Source: Panonychus citri (lineage: Eukaryota > Arthropoda > Arachnida > Trombidiformes > Tetranychidae). Taken from it: DNA of 64,000 nucleotides. Position numbers and translations under genes: made by a program. Numbering within the stretch: position 1 is the stretch's first letter; every line of letters begins with the position of its first letter. Where the stretch lies: the NCBI RefSeq assembly GCF_014898815.1, contig NW_026515541.1, forward strand, positions 2,480,001 through 2,544,000, written 5' to 3'. Of this stretch, positions 24,895-36,278 are shown piece by piece. The notes beneath the pieces were generated by a model. That model was not told the DNA's origin. It saw only the letters and a program-made list of their open reading frames with translations, and did no database searches.

Positions 24895-27114
24895 ATGAGT
24901 GATTTATTCGAGTTAATTCAAAATGATATTCCTGAAGGGAGACAAAACCTTCAAGATAGTCATTCCAATCTTGAATTAGTTGCCAAATATTGTGAGGATA
25001 ATTATTTCAGAGTAAGTTGGCTGATTTATTGATACTAAATTTGCTTTTCTATGATAATTAATGTATTTGTTGAGCGATTAGGGAATTGAATATGTATCAA
25101 TGTTTCATTACATTGTTTCTTTTTGATCAAAATTATGACTGAATGGCCGGTTTTTCAATTGCTTTTTTCTCTCTGTCATTTTTGTGTTCATATCTGTTAA
25201 CAGGCGGAGGATAAAAAAGCTGCCCTTGAAGAGACTAAAAATTATACCACTCAGTCTTTGGCCAGTGTGGCATATCAAATAAATACTTTGGCTTATAATC
25301 TAATCCACATGTTGGACCTACAAGGATCACAATTAGCTGAAATGGAGTCACAAATAAACCATATCAATCAAACAGTCAACATACACAAAGAGAAAGTAGC
25401 TCGTCGGGAGATTGGAGTTTTAACTGCAAATAAATCAACATACCGTCAACATAAGATATTGGTTCCAGCAAATCCAGAGAGACCCGTGAAATATACTAGA
25501 AAACCGATAGATTATTCAATTTTAGATGACATTGGTCATGGTGTAAAAATTGCCACAACAAATGCTCCTCGGACTAAACGTTTATCGGGTTCCAATCAGA
25601 TTAATGGATCAAATTCAATGACCATGGGTAGAGCTGGAACTGCTCCCACTACTAAGCCACCAACTCCACCAGGTACTTTAAGAGGAAGTGGTAGTTTATC
25701 CAGATCATCTAAAGAGTATCGAACCCCTGCTCCTCCTGTTGCCCCACCACAAGTTCCAAGTAATTATGCTCCAAATTATCCAATTGGCCATCCAAAAGGT
25801 CCTGATAGTGCTCGACGAGGTAGCGGATATTCAACTCTTCCAGTTAACATGGCTCATTCAGGGGGACAAATTTCTGCAGCTATGCAAGCAATGCAAATTC
25901 AAGATCAGTATCAACAACAATTACAATCAGCCCAACAGGCTCATCATCAACTCATGCAACAAAATTCTGGCGACCCAACTTACCAGCAAACACCCACATA
26001 TAGTCAAGGCTTACAAAATAATTCACAACAGGTAAATGAATTTTTAATCATTCATTTCAATCTGAAATCAATTCAATCATACAGATTAAGTTATACTCTT
26101 TTAGCTTGGCTGACTTGAAGTTTTCAAATTTTCCATTATCAACTAGACTTATCATCTAGATCTAGTTGATCATCCAAATCATTATATTAGTTTATCAAGT
26201 TTGGCCGAGTAAAAGACTGTACTTGATTCGATGTCTTAATCGCACTTAGATTATTACAGTTTCATTTAACTTTATCTCATTTTATCCCTTCAGGATCTGA
26301 TGCATAGGAGAATCTATCAAGAAAGACCCATGGTAATAATTTAATTTTGTCTAAATTCAAGATCCAATTGATAATTAACAATCTTTTCTTTATTCTTACA
26401 GAATATTGTGCCACCTTCACCCACTCCACCTCTTCCACCTCCACCTCCAGTTAACCAGGATATTGGCTCTAATCGTGATTCTTTACCAGAACCTCCTCCT
26501 CTCCTCCAACAAGCTTCAATTCCTGGAAATGGTAAGAATATTTCATAACTTTTCTGATTGTGGCTTGAATTTTATGTAAAAATCGAATCAGTTTTCTCAA
26601 TATTTTCGCAATTTAAATTCAACGAGCTCTTCCAACAATTCTAACCGGATAGTCGATTCAATGAAAGTCTCTATTTTCTACTGATTAAGTCGATCAACGA
26701 GTCAGAGATTTTCGATCTTTTGATTTTTCCAATCTATTTATTCACGATATCTCTTTGAATTTTTCAGTCTCTCCTCCTCTTCCCCCTCCACCGCCAATCG
26801 ATGAAACGATGTATAATCATGGAGCCGGTGTGCCAACTGATTGGGTTCCTAAAAATTATCTTGAAAAAGGTAACGATTTGAGTTCCCAGAAAAAAAAGAC
26901 TTGATTCAATTTCTTACTAATTTTTATTTTCATTTTCTCTCCTTTTTCAGTCATTGCGGTCTACGATTATATCGCTCAGGCAGATGATGAACTTTCGTTC
27001 TCGGAGAATTCAGTCATTTATGTTATTAAGAAAAACGAAGACGGTTGGTACGAAGGTGTAATGGATGGTATTACTGGTCTATTTCCAGGAAATTATGTTG
27101 AACCCTGTTTATAG
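24895..27114 (+). CDS. Abi: Abl interactor (Abi), WAVE-complex subunit
   Basis: Six exons, 24895-25011, 25204-26031, 26294-26332, 26402-26531, 26768-26869 and 26951-27114, keep phase and give 459 residues. The N-terminal third matches the Abi homeodomain-homologous region: EETKNYTTQSLASVAYQINT, NHINQTVNIHKEKVARREIG and RKPIDYSILDDIGHG are nearly invariant in animal Abi. The middle is Pro/Ser/Gln-rich with polyproline runs (PTPPLPPPPPPV, SPPLPPPPPI). The C-terminus (about 405-459) is an SH3 domain with AVYDYIAQADDELSF, DGWYEGV and GLFPGNYVE. Abi links Abl kinase and Ena/VASP to the WAVE regulatory complex and so to Arp2/3 actin assembly at the membrane. One 39 nt exon encodes DLMHRRIYQERPM. 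I start at 24895 because the MSDLFELI sequence there aligns with the family N-terminus. Confidence 0.96.
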
Positions 27115-27694
27115 TTATTATCATGAACATTTTCACTGCTCATCAAATGAATAATTAGATAGCTGCTGACTGTTAGTTACATTATAAAACTATTCATTTT
27201 ATCATCATTTCCTTTGACTCACTAATGAATTTCCAGTTATCTGATTTGTTTTTCCCCCTGCTAATTGGTTGATCCAACGTTAACTTTAACCAGCTCAAAA
27301 TTTACGTTTACAATCAACACCCCAAACCCAAAAATCAATTACAATATTGAAATTTATACTGTTTTTATTTTTCGATTCACAATCTTAAATAATATATTCA
27401 TACAAATCCAACCTCCTTTAATCATATTCATTTAAATCCTAATAACTAATCTCTAATTTAGAGCTTAATCATCTATGTTAATCCATTTATTGTAAAGTTG
27501 TGGATGAGAAATTAACCGATTTGCCAGAAAATCAGAAAGAAAATAAAACATTTCTGATTATATTATTGTCTCTTAAACGAAAGATATTTTTTCATCTATT
27601 CCATTCATTTAATCTATATTATATATAAGTTTTACTATGAATTACAATTTTTAAATTTACAGTCAGCAAAATAAAAATGGAAGAAAAAAAACAA
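27115..27694. other. Convergent 3' region Abi / PMPCA
   Basis: Contains the 3' UTRs of the two genes. No coding sequence is seen. Confidence 0.5.
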
Positions 27695-29404
27695 CTAAGA
27701 GAATACAGAGAATCGTTTGAATCTATTTTCTTTGTTGGTTAATGATAATTCAACGTCTTTAAGTGAAGGTAAAGATTTAAGGTTCCCTAATGCTGCTAAT
27801 GAGACTTTACTTTTTAACATTCGCTCAGCAACTCTGATGATATCGTCTTCGGTTACTTTGTTAATTGCTTCGATGAAATATTGAGGTGGTCTTCTGAATC
27901 CATTGGCTAATACTTGACGAGCGATATCTTCAAATACTACGGGACGAGCTTCCAAATTCATGAGTAACATTGATTGTAATTGTGTCTTGGCTCTTTTCAA
28001 TTCTGTTGGTGAAATTTTGGCTGTCATTCCAACGGCTTCACTGACAATTACATTAACCAATTCTTGAAGTTGTGAAGGATGTGCACTGGCATGGATACAG
28101 AAAACACCCGAATCAGTGTAGGCATGATTATAAGCGGTCGCATTGAACATCCAATGGTGACGATTCAAGACATTGGTGTATAATCGTGTGTACATCCCTT
28201 TACCTGGTCCACCGGCTGAGAAAGATCCACCGCCGCCCATCATCATGTTAAGAACACAAATTGGAATGAAATCTTCCATCATCTGGTGAGAACTACTTTC
28301 AAATCCCAAGATAATATGAGCTAATTCTGGTAGATCGGCAAATCCTTGATTAACTGTTGATAAGTCTCGGTCTAAAGTAGCAAGACCACCAGTATATTGA
28401 GCCAGTGATTTGTCAGGAACAATGTTTCCTCCCAATTTACCGATTGTTTCATCTTTCTCCCAAATCGGTTTGACATCAACAAAATATTTGTTAGCAAGAT
28501 CGACAAATCTATCATGATCAACCCCCACACCAGCTAAAACAATCCGATCAGGAGTGTGATAAGTTTTGATGTAAGACATTAGTACATCTCGATTAATCTT
28601 GCTGATATTTTCCTGTGGACAAAGTCTCGGTAATCCCAAAGTATTGGCACTAAAAGCTGCTTTATGAATCAACTCTAATAAGGTTTGTTCTTGGTCTGGT
28701 CTCATGGTGTGATCTAGTAATTCAAATTGAATCGTTTGTCTTGCAGATTCTAATTCATGGTCTAATATATTGGGTGAATAAACAGCTTCTGATATTATCT
28801 TAATTGCAGCATCAAGTCCTCTAGAATCAATAGAAGCAGCATAAATTAAAGTATCTCTGGAACCTTGGCAATCACAAATTCCTCCATGTTTCTCTAGATC
28901 ACTCCAAATATCTTCCCGAGATTTATAGCTTTCAGTTGACTGGAAAGATAATTTCTCTAGAAAGTGTGAAATACCCGAAGTAAAATTAACCTCATATCTA
29001 GAACCAGAATTAATTATCACACCAACTGTACAAAATTGTCCAAATCTCGGTTGAGAGGCAACTCTTAAACCATTTTCCAATGTTGTCACTTTAGTCTCAT
29101 TACCTTCATCTCGAGCCAAAGGATAAACAATCCTAGGAAAATCTAAGATGAATATTGAAGTTGAAAAAGAATAAAAGGCAAAACATATTAGAGAAAACAA
29201 CCAAACAATTAGCACATAGAAAAACAAAACAATTAACTAACCAGGTATTGGTTTTGAGAGTTTAAGACTAGTCAATGGATTCCCATTGGAATCAACTGAG
29301 GATGAAGAAGTTGAACTTTTAAACCGACATGATTGCCTAATGAAAGAAGATCGAGTTAAATGGTTGACCAGAGAGTAACCTCGTTGAATTAGATTAAGTG
29401 TCAT
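27695..29404 (-). CDS. PMPCA: Mitochondrial-processing peptidase subunit alpha
   Basis: Exons 29242-29404 and 27695-29142 join in phase 1 (acceptor CTTAG/ATTTTCC) and give 536 residues. The N-terminus is a Ser/Arg-rich, acid-poor presequence. The M16 peptidase fold follows: KVTTLENGLRVASQPRFGQF, GVIINSGSRYE, then HFLEKLSF, where the active HxxEH of the beta subunit is degenerate, as expected for alpha. HGGICDCQGSRDTLIYA and the glycine-rich loop MMMGGGGSFSAGGPGKGMYT, which handles presequences, are intact, and the tail matches the family (FEDIARQVLA). MPP cleaves targeting sequences from proteins imported into the matrix. The frame is open upstream of 29404, but that extension lacks an ATG. 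Confidence 0.96.
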
Positions 29405-29798
29405 TTGGTTAATAGAAAAGAAAACAATCAGGTTAATTGTCAAAAGGAATTTAAAACAAACAAACAGAGAGAGTGAAAGTCACGCTGGATTATTTTCTAT
29501 ACTCTTTAAAAATGTTAGACTTTTGCTCTTTCTTTTGGCTGACAAATTGCGCGCTTCTAATCGTAACCATGGCAACGCGCATTCTGATTGGATGATTTGG
29601 ATTCGCATTTGGAAAGAAACATTTGTTTTCATTTTCGGTTAAATTTGTTAATTATTTTTTTGTTTGAATCGATTTTAATTAAGTTTTTTGTCACTCTTTT
29701 TGTATTAATTATTACTGGTAAAATTATTTTCTTTGTGTGAATTTACAACTGGTTTATGATTTGTTTTGTTCTTACCTGTGATTGTTGTTCACTTTTCG
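29405..29798. promoter_or_regulatory. Compact divergent promoter, PMPCA / APC2
   Basis: The two start codons are 394 bp apart, facing away. The middle holds a local GC-rich patch (GCGCGCTTCTAATCG and GGCAACGCGC near 29549-29580) that stands out from the AT-rich surroundings and is a good candidate for shared promoter elements. Confidence 0.5.
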
Positions 29799-32221
29799 AT
29801 GATAATGATCTCATCTCTTGATCAAGCCTGGAATTTGCTGACCAAAGCTCCTTCTTCATTTGGTAAATCTGAAGTTTCTGGAACTGTTATCGAAGAGGCC
29901 ATTCATATTATATCGATTAATAACTTGAAGAATATTTATAAAGAATGGTATCTATCTTCGTTACGTGATCATTTAATTAGTAATATTGGTCCTATGTTTT
30001 GGTCTTATTTTAAGAAATCAGGTGAAGAGGAAAATGATCCTGCTATTTGTCAAGTTTTTGATGCTTTTTCTTACCTTCACAATTCGTGTAAATTTTGGAT
30101 GGATAATCAATTGATTAAGGAATTATTTATCAATCAAGTTGAAGAATTGGCAATTTATCAGCAAAAGATGAGATATCTGATCAAATCTTTATTATTTTTC
30201 AAGATTGAACAATCCTTTAATTCACGTATTTTAACATGTTACAAGTATGGATTTTCTGTTTCCAGGTCATTAAATCCTCTTTCATTGAATGAAAATTGTG
30301 ATAAAGATGAGGATAGAGAAATGGACACAAGCTCTAATCTAGATGGTGAATGTAATATTTGTAAAGGAGCAGTTATGTCTAATCACCCAGAAGTTGCTGG
30401 AAATGAAAACTTATGTAACTGTCAGCTGATAATGAACAAATTTATCAAATTAACCCACGATCTTCGGGATCTAGACCTGTTGGATGAGATCAGTGGTGAT
30501 GCAGTTGCTTCGGTTATTCATAATCACATTGAAACCTACGTTGTTGAAAAGTGTAAAAAAAGCTTTGACGAATCTTATCTCAAAAAATTACAAATTTGGA
30601 TAAACAATGTGATATTTAAATGGCGTCAATTGGTTTTCGGCGATGATCAAGCTTTAATAATCAAGGCCTCCGATGAAAGACTTTTACACTTTATGCATGA
30701 AATTTATGCTCAAATGAGAACAAGTCAAATGTTTGATATGATCATAGAATATCCTGATTCTGAACCTGCTCTCGAAGACTTGAAAGAGTGTCTAGAGAAA
30801 TGTCATGGAACCGAACAAAAGTAATTAACTCAATAAGAGATTCGTTTGATGCTCGACTTCTTCATCCTGGTGTCACAACGAATGACATATTAACTGCGTA
30901 TATTCAAACAATCAAGGCACTTAAAATACTCGACCCCAGTGGTGTTATTCTTGAAATTGTTTGTGATCCAATTAAAAAGTATTTAAAAAGTCGCGAAGAT
31001 ACAGTTCGTTGTATTATTACCGCTTTAACCGATGAAAGTTCCGAACTTGTCCCAGAACTTGCTAAAGATGTTTCTCAAAATATTGATGATGTTTCCACTA
31101 TGACAGACGATGAATTGATTGGTAAAAATTGGAAATCATGGAAACCAGATCCAGTTGATGCTGGAAATCTTGGTCGATCTAAATCAGTTCGTCAATTTGA
31201 TATCGTCAGTATCTTGGTTAATGTTTACGAAAGTAAAGATCTTTTCGTTGAAGAATATCAAAGATTATTAGCTCAACGATTTTTACACAACTTTGAATGT
31301 AATGTAGAACATGAAAGGCGAAATTTAGAACTTTTGACACTTCGCTTTGGTGAATCTGATCTTCATTCTTGTGAAGTAATGTTACAAGATATTTCATCTT
31401 CTAAAAGAATTGACAATCGAATCAACGCCGGTGAAATTGAAGCTCATCACTGGACCCAATTTCCAATTAAATGTCTCATTTTATCGGCACAATTTTGGCC
31501 TGATAAACTTGGACTAAATGTAAACGAGGAAGCCAATAAATTGAAACTTCCACCACCAGTGATAGAATCAATTAAAACTTATACTCAGGCTTTCGAAACA
31601 ATCAAGGGAAGTCGTACATTAAATTGGATTTCACCTCTTGGATCAGTTGATCTTGAATTAGATTTTGGAACAGCCGATAAGAAACAATCATTCACCGTAA
31701 CACCAATTCATGCGGCAATTATTTGGCAGTTTCAGGAAAAAGAATCTTGGAATTTATCTGAATTAAGTCAAAGTCTTTCTGTTTCAACTGCTCTTCTTAG
31801 GAGGAAGATCAGTTTCTGGCAAAACAAGGGAATAATCAAAGAGATTTCCAGTGATCGTTTCATTCTAGTTACTAATCAAACTCAAGGCTCAAGTTCCTCT
31901 CAAGCGGAATTAGTTGTTAATCCAACTGATGATGAAGAAGATTATGAAGATGAATCATTACAAGAAATAAATCAAGCCGCATCTTCAAATAATCAAGATG
32001 TCGGTGAAAATAAACTTAAAGTTTATTGGTCATTCATTGAAAATATGTTGACCAATTTAAACTCTCTACCATTGGAAAGAATCAGATCAATGTTAAATAT
32101 GTTTGCCTTGCAAGGATCAAATGAGCAACAATTAACAATCCAACAGCTTCGTAATTTTCTTGAAACCAAAGTTCGAGAGCATAAACTGGTCTTTGTTAAT
32201 GGTCAATATAAATTAGCCTGA
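29799..32221 (+). CDS. ANAPC2: Anaphase-promoting complex subunit 2 (cullin), frame broken by a 1-nt indel
   Basis: Two overlapping frames, 29799-30824 and the frame open from 30788 to 32221, together encode about 807 residues (human is 822). The first ends ALEDLKECLEKCHGTEQK and the second resumes VINSIRDSFDARLLHPG, collinear with the family across the break. The shift is -1 and falls at an AAAA run (30817-30820), so one missing base explains it. Family blocks include EYPDSEPALEDLK, ARLLHPGVTTNDI, REDTVRCIITALTDE, DPVDAGNLGRSKSVRQFDIV, FGESDLHSCEVMLQDI and a C-terminal winged-helix WHB/APC2 domain ending HKLVFVNGQYKLA. A Cys cluster (CNICK...CNC) sits in the N-terminal half. APC2 is the cullin scaffold that holds RING subunit APC11 in the cell-cycle ubiquitin ligase APC/C. 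An alternative ATG lies at 29805. Confidence 0.92.
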
Positions 32222-32599
32222 AAACCAAAATTCCTGATAATGTTGATTATCAATTAATTGTAAAAAGAAATAACCAAATGTCTTGAATATTTTGATTCTT
32301 ATCGATTGTGATATATTTATATACTTTTAAGTATCTAATAATTAAATGTACAAATTGAAGCTCTTTTTTTTCATAAATCAAATCAATTTAATTTGCTTTT
32401 TTTTCAATCGATTTCATTGTCAAAATTAAATCAGAAATTAAGGTTTGCCAAAAAAATGTACGAAAATCCAATTAAATGGCAAAAGAGAACCTTTGATCAT
32501 TCGAGATGATTAAACTGTAATAACAAACAATCATTTCTTTGATAATCACAATCTAATCAACAATTCGCAGAAAAGCAAATGATCACAATTAGATTAGAT

Positions 32600-33802
32600 T
32601 TAATTCTTGGGTATTCCAGTTACAATGTTTTCCTCGATTCCACATTCATTGTTCCCTCGGTGGATTTTGAAATAACCTAAAAGTGGAAACGAGTGCGAAC
32701 AAATTAGTTAAACAATTGGAAATAAATGAGAACAATTAATCACCTTGATCACCCCAATCAGTGTTCCAGGAATTAGCTACAAGCCAATAAGGGACACCCT
32801 GTTCAACGCCCCAACCCAATATTTTAACTGCATGAGCTCCGAGTAAATCATTTGAATGTTTCTGGTAAACACCTAAAGACAATTAAGACAATTAAGTTGA
32901 ATGGTCGATGGCATTGGTTGATTAGGTTAATTACCTGATTTATATGATACAAAATCGGCGTAGACATTAAAAGCACCAGTGACTGGACCATTTCTCATGA
33001 TGTCCGATTGAATTTGTTTAACATCTCGTTCAATTGAGTAACTTTTTAATCCGAAGTGTTTATCTTGTTTATATGATTTAGGATAATCTTTTTGACATTT
33101 ATGTTCACAAGTGGGTGTTGGTTCATCGGTGCAATTGGGTCGAGGTCCAGGTACATGGTGTTCACATGGAGCTATTTTATAAGGTTGACATCCAGTTCCG
33201 TTGTAAAGTCCACCGGTTACAATACCAGAATTGACCCAATACTGATAGGCCGCTTCAGGGTAGCCGCCGTTACAACCATCGCCACAATCAGTGCAACAGG
33301 TTAATAAATCTTCCGATGAAAGTTGAACTTTAGTTCGACCATTAGTACCGATACAAGTTCGATCGGACATTGCTTCGACTGATGAGAAAGCCCAACATGA
33401 ACCGCAACTTCCCTGATCGCGGATAAATGATATCGATGGACAGTTAGGCCAAACTCGACGAGAATCAAATGTATTGGGAATGTTTGATTCGATTTCAATT
33501 GTCTCCAAATCAACGATTGAATTACTTGATTGTAACAATCTTTTCACTCCAAGAAATCGTTTAATTTGGTTGATTGTTAATCCTTCAAAATTTTTACCAG
33601 CCTTCAATGAAGAGATCAAATCAACAATTAAGTTTAATTTAGTTCAAAGCTCTGTCAAAATCCTTACCTTCCATGTTGTGTTGAGTGAGTTAATTTTGTT
33701 GACCATTAAATCAGACAAAGGGCTAATTGTTGATGATAAGATGACCTTTTCTGAACAATTAACACTGACAATTAAACAAATTAGTAAAATAATTGATCTC
33801 AT
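32600..33802 (-). CDS. CTSB: Cathepsin B-like cysteine protease
   Basis: Exons 33668-33802, 32935-33601, 32744-32872 and 32600-32676 are phase-consistent and give 335 residues (human cathepsin B is 339). There is a signal peptide (about 1-16) and a propeptide with the Propeptide_C1 pattern TTWKAGKNF. The mature enzyme starts near NIPNTFDSRRVWPNC. The active site is Cys114 in DQGSCGSCWAFSSVEA, His281 in LLGAHAVKILGWG and Asn301 in NSWNTDWGD. The occluding loop keeps the adjacent His pair (CEHHVPGPRPNC), which gives cathepsin B its carboxydipeptidase activity. GCNGGYPEAAYQYW is also family-typical. In plant-feeding mites such proteases usually work as digestive or lysosomal enzymes; which role applies here is not shown. 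Confidence 0.96.
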
Positions 33803-34254
33803 ATTGATTGTTATAGTTAAATTACTTGATTAATTAACTTTGATTCACTTAAAGTTGTCAATTCACATGAATGTTGATTATGAAAACTATCAATTAATAT
33901 TTTAATTACTTCTCTTTAAATCAACTAATCACTTGAATCGTGATTATAATCAACGGCAATTAACTAGTTAAATAACCTTATCCATAATCTTGATGGGTAA
34001 ACATTTAGTTCAAGTATGAAAAATGATAATTTGATCAACAATTAATCAATAGCTTAGCCATCAAAAAGTTAATTTTGTCTTCTCTCTATGACAACAATTA
34101 ACGATTAACAAAATTAAACGTGAGTCTCTTATTAACTTGAAGATATTTTTAATCAACTAAATCAATCTACTTAAGTGGTTGATACATTTAAAAGTCACAT
34201 AAATTGTGAGATTAACGAGAGAAATCAAGTGTTAATTGTTAGTCAAGCGACTGA
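33803..34254. other. Intergenic cathepsin B to AKR copy 1
   Basis: AT-rich spacer with the cathepsin B promoter and the AKR copy 1 3' UTR. No gene is seen. Confidence 0.5.
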
Positions 34255-35217
34255 TTAAAATGGTCGTTTGAATGGGTAATAAGGATGCTCGCTGTAAGTG
34301 AGCACGGGAACCGCTCGCCAGTTTTTGTTGAATTGATTAATTGATTCAATTTCTTCGGGTGTTAATTTAAAATCGTAGATGTTGATGTTTTCATCGATTC
34401 GTGAAGGTGTCACACTTTTGGGGATCACGAAGAGACCTCGTTGATTAGCGTAGCGAAGGAGGATTTGGGCTGATGTTTTGTTGTATTTAGCGGCCAATGA
34501 TTTGATTGCTGGATCCTCGAGGAGTGAAGGGTCTTCAGGCTTAGCCCAGGGTCGATCGGGTGATCCAAGTGGACTGTAGGCCGTTATGCCGATTTGTCGT
34601 TCACGGCAAAAGTCAATCAACGGTTGTTGAGTTAGGTAAGGATGAACTTCAATTTGATTCATAACTGGTTTAATTTCACAATTATCGAGAACTCGTTGAA
34701 TTTGTTCAGAGTTGAAATTGGAAACACCGATCGATTTGGATAGTCCCGCTTTCTGAACATCTTCCATACCTTTCCAGGTTTCGAGGTAATCGATGTTAGA
34801 GAAAATGATTTGCTCCTTGTCATCTCGAGGGAAGAGATTGTCACCCTCTTGGAAACCCATCGGCCAATGGATAAGGTAAAGGTCAAGATATTCGAGGCCA
34901 AGATTGGCCAACGATTTCTTGACACCTTCCATCACGGAAGCTCGAGAATGGAAAGTATTCCAAAGTTTAGAAGTAATGAAAACTTCTTCCCGTTTAAGGG
35001 CACCCGATTCGAACACTTCTTTCAGCGCTTGGCCAACTTCGTGTTCGTTTTGATAAACGAGAGCACAATCGATGTGTCGGTAACCAGCGTTCAAAAGCGC
35101 GTGTTTGACCGCTGCGGCCACTTCTCCAGGCTTCGATTTCCATGTGCCAAGTCCAAGGGTCGGAACTGTGACTCCGTTGTACAAACACCATTCGGTTGAT
35201 TTCTTAGGAGCGGCCAT
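34255..35217 (-). CDS. Aldo-keto reductase, copy 1
   Basis: An uninterrupted 320-residue frame of the AKR1 class. The catalytic tetrad is Asp50 and Tyr55 (GYRHIDCALVYQNE), Lys84 (FITSKLWN) and His117 (LYLIHWP). The cofactor motif IPKSVTPSRIDEN near the C-terminus predicts NADPH use. The (beta/alpha)8 barrel is complete from NGVTVPTLGLGTWKS to the PYYPFKRPF tail. AKR1-type enzymes reduce aldehydes, ketones and xenobiotic carbonyls in the cytosol. A minus-strand donor (CAACAG/GTAAGTTT, 35832) and an AG one base before the ATG predict a 5' UTR intron 35219-35832. One internal block (34634-34793) is nearly identical to copy 3, unlike the rest of the gene. Confidence 0.95.
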   Translation of the reverse strand: MAAPKKSTEWCLYNGVTVPTLGLGTWKSKPGEVAAAVKHALLNAGYRHIDCALVYQNEHEVGQALKEVFESGALKREEVFITSKLWNTFHSRASVMEGVKKSLANLGLEYLDLYLIHWPMGFQEGDNLFPRDDKEQIIFSNIDYLETWKGMEDVQKAGLSKSIGVSNFNSEQIQRVLDNCEIKPVMNQIEVHPYLTQQPLIDFCRERQIGITAYSPLGSPDRPWAKPEDPSLLEDPAIKSLAAKYNKTSAQILLRYANQRGLFVIPKSVTPSRIDENINIYDFKLTPEEIESINQFNKNWRAVPVLTYSEHPYYPFKRPF

Positions 35218-36278
35218 ACTTTCAATCGTTGATCACAATTAATATTAACAATTTGATGGTTTTTCTTCAAATGATCAACTCAATTAAACTGATTCACAAT
35301 TTTAACTGTTAACCAATTGAAAACAGTACAGATGAACTCGCAACAACCAATCGGTTTTAACAATAACCTTGATTGTAATTAAATCGATTAATTTTTTGAG
35401 TTACTTTTTCTTGTTTTATTTTCCTAAACTAAATTAAACATTTGATTAACTAATCATTGGTTTCCATGGTTTCTAAATGATTATGTTGTGTTTAGTTAAT
35501 CAACAGCTTTAATGTGTATTAATCATTTCATTTGATGATTGAATTTGTGTCAATCTAATTATGGTGATAATTGTTTAAGATCCACCTTGTTGATTGATTT
35601 ATTTGATTGCAATTAAATCAATCGATTAGTAATTTATTTCTAACATTAACAATCATTGATTAACTTGGTATTAATTTAGATTGACATTGATACTCACATT
35701 TCCTTTTTAATTACAATCAATATTTTCCGATCATTTCAATTGTTATCATGATTAAGTTACACGTTTCTATTTGAATTTGATTGAAACAACAATTAATCAA
35801 ATAAATTAATCAATTAAAATTTTTAAACTTACCTGTTGAAAAGGTTTGAACATTTAAAAGTTAATTGTTTCTCTTAAATTACTTTGAGTAAGTTGATTGA
35901 ATTTTAATTGTTGTTTCATTTTCTGTCCTTGTAATTATAGTGAATCGAGTTAATTATGTAAACATAATTGAAAAAGGGCTTCGACCTTGAAATGTTGAAA
36001 ATGATTACATTTTGAATGATTAAACGTCTATTAGTTAATTAATGTCAAGTGAGTTATTGGTTACAATTAATTGTCTAGACTATGATTAGCAGGGTTGAAA
36101 TTAATCATTGGTAATCAAAAGTTTAACTGTTGTGCTTAATGTGACAATAATGATGAATATCGATGAATTTCAAGTTTCCCATTTTATTTGATTATAATGT
36201 GATAAGTTTTCCAAGATTAAATAACAATTAAAGATTTTCTTTACAGTTGTAATCATGGATTTAGTTGGTTTAACTTAT
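35218..36278. other. AKR copy 1 leader intron and spacer
   Basis: Holds the predicted 5' UTR intron of AKR copy 1 (35219-35832) and its upstream region, then the 3' flank of AKR copy 2. No coding sequence is seen. Confidence 0.45.

Noticed and set aside
30820..30837. A 17 nt GT...AG stretch in APC2 (GTAATTAACTCAATAAG) whose removal would also restore frame
   Set aside because: It is far below the 60-110 nt intron sizes elsewhere in the window, and it would delete conserved-length sequence. A single missing A explains the alignment better.
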